Assembly (NCBI GenBank): GCA_020636495.1
Contig: JACJXQ010000011.1
Coordinates: forward strand, 1-22,736
Direction: 5' to 3'
From: Chitinophagales bacterium
GTDB taxonomy: Bacteria > Bacteroidota > Bacteroidia > Chitinophagales > Chitinophagaceae
Length of the DNA stretch: 22,736 bases
In this document: piece by piece, positions 16,079 to 22,736 of the stretch
Numbering within the stretch: the first letter of the stretch is position 1
Layout of the letters: every line of letters begins with the position of its first letter
Position numbers and translations under genes: made by a program
Notes under the pieces: generated by a model
Databases searched by the model: none
The model's input: the letters and a program-made list of their open reading frames with translations, nothing else
What the model was told of the DNA's origin: nothing

Positions 16079-17953
16079 TTATTTCCATACCGTGTTAAAT
16101 CGTGCTCCTATGGTCATCCAGCGGCCCGGCATAGGCACGGCTCCCACCTCTTTGTATTGCGCGTCCAGTATATTATTCACATCTGCATACAGGAGGATAT
16201 TCTTAAAGGTATAACCTATCCTCAGATCCAGCAGGGTATAGTCATTGGCATTGATGCGGTACAGGTACCTGTAAGCGATATTGGCCTGTACATGTTTATA
16301 CAGCACAGATGTCAGCTTAACGGTCGCCTGGTGTCGAAGCGCTTCGATAGCGTATTTGGATATCTCGCTTGTGGGTGATTCTACCACAGGGCTCAGGTAA
16401 GTATAGTTAGCATTCAATTTCACATCATAGTTGCCGGACAGGTGGGCAAGTTTACCCAGGTCGATAACCGACTGCATCGTAATGCCCTGTGTATTGATGG
16501 TCTGGAAGTTTTGCGGCTGCCAGGGGTCTGTATTGGTAGCTCTTACCCAGTCGATAAAATCGGTAGACCTGCGGTAGAAGTAAGCAGCTCTTACAAATAT
16601 GCTTTGTTTGTCATACTGTAATCCACCCTCGCCATAGTTGGCATACTCTGGTTTCAGCTGCGTATTACCTATATTGGCCGGACCTTTATAATACAGGTCG
16701 GTATAAGTAGGCAGGCGCTGCCCTGTAGTGGCATTCACAAACAGTTTCCAGTCGCGGGCTATTGTGTAGCCTGCATCTACTCCTGGAAATACTTCCCAGT
16801 CGTAGTCGCTGTTCTTATTGGCATACAGGCCCGCACTTGCATTCAACTTATCAGAAAAGTAATGCTTGTACTCGGCATAGATACCTAGGTTGTTACGCTG
16901 GCGCTTGCCCAGGTTAGTACTGTTGATGTCCTCGTTACGGTATTCAACACCCGCACCTATGATGCCCTTGTTCAGGCGTATGGTACTTTGAACTTCTCCT
17001 GTCAGCACATTGGTTTCGTGTATGTTGTGGTACAGGGCCGGGTTCTGGCGTACGAAAATATAATCATCGTTATTGTACCTGTAGCTTACACGCGGGCTGA
17101 TAGATACCTTTTTAGAAGGCTTGTATGTGTACTTGATGCTACCTAAAGCAGTCTGCACTTTTTCAGTTGCTTCTGCATCAACAGGGGCTGCGTAATAAGC
17201 ATTAGCACCAAAGTCGTTATTGATATAACCACCCATAGCTTCAATGCTGTTCTTGTCGTTGATGTTAATACGGTTCTGGTAGTACAGCCTGTAAGCGTTA
17301 TAGCCTGTATTGTACCTGTAACCATTACCCTCGTCGTGCGAGAGTGATATGATGTGCGACTGCTTTTTGCCGGCTATAGATGCTGATGCCTGTGCGCCCC
17401 AGCCCAGGTAAGTTTTACCGGTAGCTGTATCCTGTTTCAGGCTACTACCCGAATAAGCCTGTGCAAACACCTCGTCTTTTACCGGTGACTTGGTAACTAT
17501 GTTGATAGCGCCAGCCAATGCATAGATACCATAGGTACGGGCCGCAGGGCCACGTACTATCTCAATATGGTCGATAGCTGAAAGTGGTATGGGCAGGTTG
17601 AGCATGTGGTGGCCCGTTTGCGGGTCAGACATCTTAACACCGTTTACCAGCACCAGTACCTGGTCGAAGGTACTGCCGTCAATACTCATGTCAGACTGAG
17701 TGCCAGCAGGGCCACGTTGACGAAGGTCTACACCCGCTACATAAGACAGCAGTTCGTTGACATTCTTTACAGGGAGTGCCAGTACCTGTCGACTATCCAT
17801 GATCTCGATGTTCCTGTTGTGTTTACCGTAAGGCTCTGTTATACGGTTCTCTTTGATAAGCACAGAGTCCAATGATGATGACATGGACTGTGCCTGTACA
17901 TGCTGAATTGATAATGTGGCCAGGCCTAATGCCGCCAGCAGTTGCTTCTTCAT
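16079..17953 (-). CDS. TonB-dependent outer-membrane receptor (BtuB-like size)
   Basis: 624 residues, the short receptor class without the N-terminal carboxypeptidase-like domain of SusC proteins. Residues 1-21 are a signal peptide ending in VQAQ. The plug follows (about 45-155) with VNELLSYVAGVDLRQRG, the SIDGSTFDQVLVLVNGVKM segment and EIVRGPAARTYG...GAINIVTK, the standard plug motifs. The rest is a beta-barrel with alternating aromatic strands, ending at RFNTVWK. This size and plug resemble vitamin B12 (BtuB), haem or siderophore receptors; the substrate cannot be fixed, and no riboswitch or Fur-like site is visible in the 107 nt between the start and the upstream terminator. The C-terminal residue is lysine after tryptophan, where outer-membrane barrels usually end in an aromatic residue. 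Confidence 0.92.
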   Translation of the reverse strand: MKKQLLAALGLATLSIQHVQAQSMSSSLDSVLIKENRITEPYGKHNRNIEIMDSRQVLALPVKNVNELLSYVAGVDLRQRGPAGTQSDMSIDGSTFDQVLVLVNGVKMSDPQTGHHMLNLPIPLSAIDHIEIVRGPAARTYGIYALAGAINIVTKSPVKDEVFAQAYSGSSLKQDTATGKTYLGWGAQASASIAGKKQSHIISLSHDEGNGYRYNTGYNAYRLYYQNRININDKNSIEAMGGYINNDFGANAYYAAPVDAEATEKVQTALGSIKYTYKPSKKVSISPRVSYRYNNDDYIFVRQNPALYHNIHETNVLTGEVQSTIRLNKGIIGAGVEYRNEDINSTNLGKRQRNNLGIYAEYKHYFSDKLNASAGLYANKNSDYDWEVFPGVDAGYTIARDWKLFVNATTGQRLPTYTDLYYKGPANIGNTQLKPEYANYGEGGLQYDKQSIFVRAAYFYRRSTDFIDWVRATNTDPWQPQNFQTINTQGITMQSVIDLGKLAHLSGNYDVKLNANYTYLSPVVESPTSEISKYAIEALRHQATVKLTSVLYKHVQANIAYRYLYRINANDYTLLDLRIGYTFKNILLYADVNNILDAQYKEVGAVPMPGRWMTIGARFNTVWK

Positions 17954-17972
17954 GTTATTTGATTTTGGCGGG

Positions 17973-17980
17973 CAAATATA
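17973..17980 (-). promoter_or_regulatory. -7 promoter element of the TonB-dependent receptor gene
   Basis: TATATTTG on the minus strand matches TAnnTTTG exactly and ends 19 nt before the receptor ATG. A TTTG occurs upstream (17997-17994), but the 13-nt gap is shorter than usual for -33/-7. Confidence 0.5.
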
Positions 17981-18070
17981 TAGGGCTATACGGCAAACAC
18001 CTACATAATTAACTAATAATCAATGTGTTGATGTTTGTAACCATGATACTATGGCCTTTATACATTAGGA

Positions 18071-18104
18071 TAAAACAACAAAGGCTCCTTTCGGGAGCCT
18101 TTGT
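18071..18104 (-). terminator. Terminator after the T9SS-sorted protein gene
   Basis: A perfect 11-bp stem, ACAAAGGCTCC at 18078-18088 and its complement at 18094-18104, has a 5-nt loop. On the minus strand it is followed by TGTTTTA. It lies 22 nt past the stop codon of the T9SS gene and insulates the TonB-dependent receptor gene from it. Confidence 0.85.
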
Positions 18105-18126
18105 AAAGTATGTATTATAAATATGA

Positions 18127-19311
18127 TTATTGTATCTCAAGTTTGTGTCCGCTTACAGAAGTGCCATTTTTTGCTATGTTCATAATATAAGTACCCGGAG
18201 CAACAGAACCTTTCAGCGATATTTTAGTTTCCGCTTGCTTCAGTGTACCTGTACTTACTGTTTTTCCGGTAATGTCGGTAATGTTGTATGTCCAGGTTCC
18301 ATTAACAGCTTCAGGTTGTCTGACCGTAAAGTTACCATTACCCGGATTAGGGAATACCTGGGCCATTGCTGCAGGTGCTATGTCATCTACATTATCAGGA
18401 TAACGCAGGCGCTGAGGATGAATGTTCACGTCCTTCATGGTTGCAAATGTTGCATCAGTAAATGTGATGTTCACCATTGGCAGCATCTCATTCCAGCGAT
18501 AGAAACTTTTCTGATAAACAGTATTTGTTTGTCCTTGTGTCAGGCCTACCTGTTGCATCAGCAACGGATCTGCAGGAGCGCCGTTCAGGTACAGGCTATC
18601 TTTTACAGAGAGTGTTGTTTTAACCTCCAGTACTGCCTCAGCACCACATGGCTTACCGTCAGACGGGCGTTTGATCCTCATAAAGCCCCAGCCCACAACT
18701 TCGTTGGTAGAAGTAGTGATAGACTTACGCTGAGCCGGAGCATTGGTGAGCGGCGGCAATGGCGAAGGGAGTTTGTACGATAAGGTCATGTTCGTACTGC
18801 TGTTGGAAGTTGAGTTCCACTTGGTACCTATAGTACAAGGGTAAGGCATCTGCACCTGCGGTGCAGAATATATTACATCCTGCTTCAATACCACCAGGCT
18901 ATCAGTAGGAGCACCCCCTTGTGCAGCCAGGGAAAATGCCTGGCGGTCGATACGCTCACCTTGTGTTTTGATACCGGTAGCATCAATAGAGAACATCAGG
19001 TTGGTCTCGTATGTTACACCTGCAGACTCAACATATGCCAGGTTTGCAAAATTGGCATTGGCAAAATTTGTTGCTGCCGAGAATTTAGCATAGTACTTAT
19101 AGCTGGCCAATTGCACAGTTGTCAGGTCCCAGGTATAATATTGCCCGTCCGGCACAACGGGTACAGAACTCAATACAGTACCATAAACGGTATCTGTGCC
19201 AACAGGATTTTTCGGGCCTGTTGTCTGGTCAAACACCAAAGGGAATGAATACTGCCCGAAGGCGGTAGCTGACAGAGCTAATAAGCAAATAGAAGTAAAC
19301 AGTAGTTTCAT
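18127..19311 (-). CDS. Secreted protein of unknown function with T9SS type A sorting domain
   Basis: 394 residues. Residues 1-19 form a signal peptide (MKLLFTSICLLALSATAFG), and the last 80 or so (about 316-394) form the Por-secretion C-terminal domain: VFPNPGNGNFTV, then YNITDITGKTVSTG, then APGTYIMNI and a final SGHKLEIQ. This targets it through the outer membrane by the type IX system, where the tail is removed and the protein is released or attached to the surface. The central part (20-315) is rich in Thr, Ser, Asn and aromatic residues and probably all beta, with two cysteines about 60 residues apart; I recognise no enzyme motif. It is a single-gene unit with a strong terminator and a 14-bp palindrome 24 nt upstream of its ATG. 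Confidence 0.85.
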   Translation of the reverse strand: MKLLFTSICLLALSATAFGQYSFPLVFDQTTGPKNPVGTDTVYGTVLSSVPVVPDGQYYTWDLTTVQLASYKYYAKFSAATNFANANFANLAYVESAGVTYETNLMFSIDATGIKTQGERIDRQAFSLAAQGGAPTDSLVVLKQDVIYSAPQVQMPYPCTIGTKWNSTSNSSTNMTLSYKLPSPLPPLTNAPAQRKSITTSTNEVVGWGFMRIKRPSDGKPCGAEAVLEVKTTLSVKDSLYLNGAPADPLLMQQVGLTQGQTNTVYQKSFYRWNEMLPMVNITFTDATFATMKDVNIHPQRLRYPDNVDDIAPAAMAQVFPNPGNGNFTVRQPEAVNGTWTYNITDITGKTVSTGTLKQAETKISLKGSVAPGTYIMNIAKNGTSVSGHKLEIQ

Positions 19312-19334
19312 AATTTACAAGTTTGGTTGGTTAG

Positions 19335-19348
19335 ACGTAATATTACGT
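19335..19348. promoter_or_regulatory. Perfect 14-bp palindrome upstream of the T9SS protein gene
   Basis: ACGTAATATTACGT is fully self-complementary, in the 66-nt gap between carB and the T9SS gene, starting 24 nt before the latter's ATG. With no spacer it is better suited to binding a dimeric regulator than to forming an RNA hairpin. No TAnnTTTG element was found in this gap. Confidence 0.4.
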
Positions 19349-19377
19349 GTTTTCATCCGGTCTGCCATATTTTTTTC

Positions 19378-22233
19378 CTACTTACTCAGGTGCATGCTAC
19401 GCTCTTTGTACAACGTCCTGAACCATGGGTCGCGCAGGTTTTTGATGAAACGTATTGCTTCACCTGTGCTCTTCATTTCAGGACCCAGTTCTTTATTAAC
19501 TCTGGGGAATTTATTGAAACTGAATACCGGCTCTTTTACTGCGTAACCATCCAGTTTATTTTCCATTTTGAAGTCTTTCAGTTTGTTCTCACCCAACATG
19601 ATCTTAGTAGCAATGTTCAGGTAAGGCACACCGTATGCTTTGGCTATGAACGGTGTGGTACGGCTGGCACGCGGGTTGGCCTCTATCACATATACCTTAC
19701 CTTCTTTTATGGCAAACTGTATGTTGATAAGCCCTTTCACATTCAGGCGTAAAGCTATTTTCTTTGCATAGTCCACCATTTCGTCTACTTCCAGTTGGCC
19801 CAGGTTGAAGGAAGGCAATACCGCGTGGCTGTCTCCGCTATGAATACCGGCAGGCTCAATGTGCTCCATGATACCCATAATGTGTACATCCTCACCATCG
19901 CATATTGCATCTACCTCAGCCTCCTGGCAACGGTCCAGGAAGTGGTCGATCAGTATCTTATTGCCGGGCAGGTGTTTCAGCAGACTGAGTACACCTTTCT
20001 CCAGTTCTTCGTCATTAATAACGATTCGCATCCTTTGGCCACCCAGTACATAGGAAGGGCGCACCAGTACGGGATATCCTACTTCCTTGGCTACTTCCAT
20101 AGCTTCGTCGGTATTATAAGCCGTACCGTATTTAGGATAAGGAATGTTCATTTCTTTCAACAGGTCGCTGAAACGGCCGCGGTCTTCGGCTATATCCATA
20201 CTGTCGTATGAAGAACCTATTATTTTAATGCCTTTTTCGTGCAGGCGTGCCGCCATTTTCAGGGCGGTCTGTCCGCCCAACTGCACTATTACACCATAAG
20301 GTTGTTCGTGTTCTATTATCTCCCACAGGTGCTCCCAGTATACCGGTTCAAAGTACAGTTTGTCTGCTATATCAAAATCGGTTGATACCGTCTCGGGGTT
20401 ACAGTTCACCATGATCGCCTCGTAACCACATTCTTTGGCAGCCAGCAGGCCGTGTGTACAGCAATAGTCGAACTCGATACCCTGGCCTATACGGTTCGGG
20501 CCCGAACCCAGAACGATCACTTTTTTCCTGTCAGAGCTGATACTTTCGTTGAATACCAGGTCGCCGCGTGTTTCAGAAGATATGGCTGAACTCTCAAAAG
20601 TACTGTAGTAATATGGTGTCTGGGCTGCAAACTCGGCGCTGCAGGTATCCACCATTTTATATACCCTCTTTATGTTCGCTTTCTTCCTGCGCTCGTACAC
20701 TTCCTCAGCCGTACAGTCTTTTACCAGCATGGCTATCTGCTCGTCGCTGAAGCCCATGATCTTGGCTTCGCGCAGCATATCTTCCGGCATATTCTCCAGG
20801 TGCTTGTATTCTTTTATCCTGTTCTCCATCTTCACGATGTCCTGTATCTGGTACAGGAACCAGCGGTCTATCAAGGTAGCCTCGCGGATGGTTTTGATAG
20901 ATACACCCGCAGAAAGCGCGTCTTTTATTTTGAATACCCTGTCCCAGGTAGGACGTTTCAGTGATTCCAGCAGTTCGTCAACATGCATTTTGCCGCTGGT
21001 GATAGATGTCAGGCCTATTGCGTTGTTCTCCAGGCTCTGGCAGGCTTTCTGCAATGCCTCGGGGAAGGTGCGGCCAATGGCCATTACCTCACCTACCGAT
21101 TTCATCTGCAGGCCCAGTGTATCGTCAGCTCCCTTGAACTTATCGAAGTTCCAGCGGGGCATTTTTACTATTACGTAGTCCAGCGCAGGCTCAAAGTAGG
21201 CCGATGTGCTCTGCGTGATCTGGTTCTTCAGCTCGTCCAGCGAGTAGCCGATGGCCAGTTTGGCGGCTATCTTGGCAATGGGGTATCCGGTTGCTTTAGA
21301 AGCCAGTGCCGAAGAACGGCTCACGCGCGGGTTGATCTCAATCGCTATCAGTTCTTCCGTTTCAGGGTTCAGTGCGAACTGTATGTTACAACCACCGGCA
21401 AAGTTACCCAGGTCGCGCATGATACGGACAGCCGTATCGCGCATCAGCTGCATAGCCGTGTCGCTCAATGTCATGGCCGGGGCTACGGTGATACTATCTC
21501 CCGTGTGGATACCCATGGGATCGAAGTTCTCTACCGAGCAGATGATGGCTACGTTGTCCCTGCTGTCGCGCAGCAGCTCCAGCTCAAACTCTTTCCAGCC
21601 CAGTACGGCTTTTTCTACCAGCACCTCATGTATAGGAGATGATTTCAGTCCGTGATCCAGTGCAGCTTCCAGGTCTTCCTTGTGCATAACGAAACCACCG
21701 CCGCTGCCACCCAGTGTAAACGAGGGGCGTATCACTATCGGCAGGCCTATTTCCTGCGCGAACTCTTTACCTTCCAGTAGCGAGTTAGCCGTTTTGGCCT
21801 GTGCTACCTGTATGCCCATTTCTATCATCCACTGGCGGAACAGTTCCCTGTCCTCGGCCTTGTCGATAGCTTTGATGTCTACACCAATGAGCTTAATATT
21901 GTATTGTTTCCATATGCCCAGCTCGTCCACATCTTTGGCAAGGTTCAGCGCTGTCTGTCCGCCCATGGTAGGCAATACTGCGTCTATCTCGTTCTCCTGC
22001 AGTATCTGCTCAATACTTTCTACCGTCAGTGGCAACAGGTACACCCTGTCGGCCATGATGGGGTCTGTCATTATCGTTGCGGGGTTAGAGTTGATAAGTA
22101 TCACTTTAACGCCCTCTTCGCGCAGGCTGCGCGCTGCCTGTGAGCCCGAATAGTCGAACTCGCAAGCCTGGCCGATAACGATAGGCCCTGAACCAATGAT
22201 CAATACAGTCTTAATGGAAGTGTCGCGTGGCAT
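19378..22233 (-). CDS. carB: Carbamoyl-phosphate synthase large subunit, short form without the C-terminal regulatory domain
   Basis: 951 residues. With the glutaminase CarA it makes carbamoyl phosphate from glutamine, bicarbonate and two ATP for pyrimidine and arginine synthesis. Seen: the first synthetase half starting VLIIGSGPIVIGQACEFDYS, with the ATP-grasp region IRPSFTLGGSGGGFV and EINPRVSRSSALASKATG; an oligomerisation segment about 405-550; and the second half starting VIVLGSGPNRIGQGIEFDY (about 572), with VRPSYVLGGQRM and EANPRASRTTPFIAKAYG. It stops soon after MKSTGEAIRF. E. coli CarB (about 1073 residues) continues for another 120 or so with the MGS-like domain that binds UMP and ornithine; that domain is absent. 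I recall the same ending in other Bacteroidota, so it is not a truncation. carA is not in the window. Confidence 0.96.
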   Translation of the reverse strand: MPRDTSIKTVLIIGSGPIVIGQACEFDYSGSQAARSLREEGVKVILINSNPATIMTDPIMADRVYLLPLTVESIEQILQENEIDAVLPTMGGQTALNLAKDVDELGIWKQYNIKLIGVDIKAIDKAEDRELFRQWMIEMGIQVAQAKTANSLLEGKEFAQEIGLPIVIRPSFTLGGSGGGFVMHKEDLEAALDHGLKSSPIHEVLVEKAVLGWKEFELELLRDSRDNVAIICSVENFDPMGIHTGDSITVAPAMTLSDTAMQLMRDTAVRIMRDLGNFAGGCNIQFALNPETEELIAIEINPRVSRSSALASKATGYPIAKIAAKLAIGYSLDELKNQITQSTSAYFEPALDYVIVKMPRWNFDKFKGADDTLGLQMKSVGEVMAIGRTFPEALQKACQSLENNAIGLTSITSGKMHVDELLESLKRPTWDRVFKIKDALSAGVSIKTIREATLIDRWFLYQIQDIVKMENRIKEYKHLENMPEDMLREAKIMGFSDEQIAMLVKDCTAEEVYERRKKANIKRVYKMVDTCSAEFAAQTPYYYSTFESSAISSETRGDLVFNESISSDRKKVIVLGSGPNRIGQGIEFDYCCTHGLLAAKECGYEAIMVNCNPETVSTDFDIADKLYFEPVYWEHLWEIIEHEQPYGVIVQLGGQTALKMAARLHEKGIKIIGSSYDSMDIAEDRGRFSDLLKEMNIPYPKYGTAYNTDEAMEVAKEVGYPVLVRPSYVLGGQRMRIVINDEELEKGVLSLLKHLPGNKILIDHFLDRCQEAEVDAICDGEDVHIMGIMEHIEPAGIHSGDSHAVLPSFNLGQLEVDEMVDYAKKIALRLNVKGLINIQFAIKEGKVYVIEANPRASRTTPFIAKAYGVPYLNIATKIMLGENKLKDFKMENKLDGYAVKEPVFSFNKFPRVNKELGPEMKSTGEAIRFIKNLRDPWFRTLYKERSMHLSK

Positions 22234-22358
22234 ATTATAAATTCAAAAAAATTACAAAGTCAAAACAGGCAAAGTGCCATCCGGTGCGTGGGAGACCCAA
22301 TTTTTGAATTCTTCGCCAAAAAGCAGCGCATACAAAAATCGGGCTGACGCCCGAGGCG
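22234..22358 (-). promoter_or_regulatory. carB: Candidate structured 5' leader of carB
   Basis: On the minus strand the predicted carB leader opens with a 6-bp GC-rich hairpin, TCGGGC (22354-22349) and GCCCGA (22344-22339), with a 4-base loop and a T5 run directly after it. Further down, the TTTTGAATT-type arm at 22302-22310 is complementary to 22366-22374, just upstream of the predicted start. The hairpin plus T-run looks like an attenuator, but if the promoter call is right it lies at the very 5' end of the RNA, where a protective 5' stem is equally likely. Confidence 0.3.
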
Positions 22359-22366
22359 CAAAAGTA
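22359..22366 (-). promoter_or_regulatory. -7 promoter element of carB
   Basis: TACTTTTG on the minus strand matches TAnnTTTG exactly, 125 nt before the carB ATG. It predicts transcription start near 22352 and a leader of about 119 nt, much longer than for the other genes here. Confidence 0.4.
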
Positions 22367-22700
22367 ATTCAAAATTCGCGAAGTGCCGAATGGAAAATTG
22401 TTGTGGCTATAAACCCTTTTTTCGGGTAATTGTTGCAACCTGTTATGAAAATAAGGGCTTGTTATGAAGGGGATTACCGTTAAAGGACTGATTTTCAATA
22501 ATGAATTTGAAAATTGTAGTGAAAATTCATGCAGCCTGAACACACAGGCGCAAGAGAAAGGGTGAAAATTGTTAAGTAGCTGAAATACGGGCTTAGCTGA
22601 AAGTAACATTGCGTCTTTGTAAGTAGTTGATAATGAGCATCTTGAGAAAAAAATGTTAAGTATTGTTAAGTAAAAGGGCATACCGTATGTACTTAACAAA
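22367..22700. other. Intergenic stretch without a recognisable gene
   Basis: I see no protein family or RNA gene here. It contains two overlapping, mutually exclusive inverted repeats (22491-22498 with 22507-22514; 22501-22508 with 22523-22530), a small GC-rich hairpin GCCTG/CAGGC (22534-22538 with 22545-22549), and copies of GTTAAGTA (see separate entry). The open minus-strand frame that crosses it has no protein-like character and runs through the carB promoter. Confidence 0.5.
22571..22697. repeat. GTTAAGTA repeats: three direct, one inverted
   Basis: GTTAAGTA occurs at 22571-22578, 22655-22662 and 22665-22672, with the inverse TACTTAAC at 22690-22697. The middle two start exactly 10 bp apart, about one helical turn. 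Between the last direct copy and the inverse copy lies CATAC-C-GTATG (22679-22689), itself an inverted repeat. The arrangement suggests a protein-binding region, but no regulator is nearby. Confidence 0.4.
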
Positions 22701-22731
22701 TAAGAAAAAGCCAGGCTTTGTGAGCCGGGCT
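22701..22731 (-). terminator. Terminator of a minus-strand gene beyond the right edge
   Basis: AGCCAGGCT (22709-22717) and AGCCGGGCT (22723-22731) form a 9-bp stem with one mismatch and a 5-nt loop. On the minus strand it is followed by TTTTCTTA. Its direction implies that the next gene to the right is also on the minus strand and ends just outside the window. Confidence 0.6.
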
Positions 22732-22736
22732 GAGTA

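Noticed and set aside
22235..22699. 154-residue minus-strand ORF upstream of carB
   Set aside because: Composition is not protein-like (many Phe, Ser, Cys, no domain), it crosses the carB promoter and hairpins, and it would end 1 nt before the carB ATG with no plausible start signal.
1..22736. CRISPR arrays, tRNA, rRNA or prophage genes
   Set aside because: No regularly spaced direct repeats, no tRNA-like cloverleaf or rRNA motifs, and no phage structural or integrase proteins were seen on either strand.

Overview
The window looks like chromosome from a member of the Bacteroidota, most likely Chitinophagaceae or a close relative. The signs are a T9SS C-terminal sorting domain, a SusC-type outer-membrane world (TonB-dependent receptor), a CarB that ends right after its second ATP-grasp half, an L-Ala-D/L-Glu epimerase of the Bacteroidota type, few Shine-Dalgarno sites, and repeated exact matches to the Bacteroidota -7 promoter element TAnnTTTG just upstream of genes. 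Taxonomy is inferred from these traits only.

Layout. Bases 1-43 hold the first codons of a minus-strand gene that leaves the window. A GT39/GT83-type membrane glycosyltransferase (minus) diverges from a peptidoglycan pair on the plus strand, dipeptide epimerase then murB. murB ends flush against a very large multi-pass NtrY-like sensor histidine kinase (minus), the last gene of a tight ubiX-mazG-kinase operon. A secreted CGWC thioredoxin-like protein (plus) faces nth; msrB lies upstream of nth with a strong hairpin terminator between them. A CoA-transferase of the acetyl-CoA hydrolase/4-hydroxybutyrate CoA-transferase family follows on plus.

Bases 12208-14192 are a visibly AT-rich island (roughly 23-35% GC in lines I counted, against about 55% in a neighbouring gene line). 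Translating it by hand shows one heavily broken minus-strand gene of about 635 codons. Protein-like pieces run in order through all three frames, from an intact N-terminal 100 codons to a C-terminal piece with the RNxxxHG motif of DUF4209/HEPN-like proteins. It is the most unusual content here: an acquired, possibly defence-related gene that has decayed. A 20-bp-stem inverted repeat sits directly in front of its start codon.

Beyond the island, all on minus, come an M16B peptidase subunit that has lost HxxEH but keeps the R/Y pair, an acyl-CoA thioesterase, a TonB-dependent receptor, a T9SS-exported protein of unknown function, and carB. The last 500 bases hold no convincing gene: they carry a candidate carB promoter and structured leader, several inverted repeats and a terminator for a gene beyond the right edge.

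Functionally this is mostly housekeeping: cell wall, pyrimidine/arginine precursor, nucleotide sanitation, DNA and protein repair. I see no complete novel multi-gene system. The items most worth following are the DUF4209-like relic, the orphan 1244-residue kinase, the partnerless M16 subunit, and the set of promoters that predict leaderless or nearly leaderless mRNAs.
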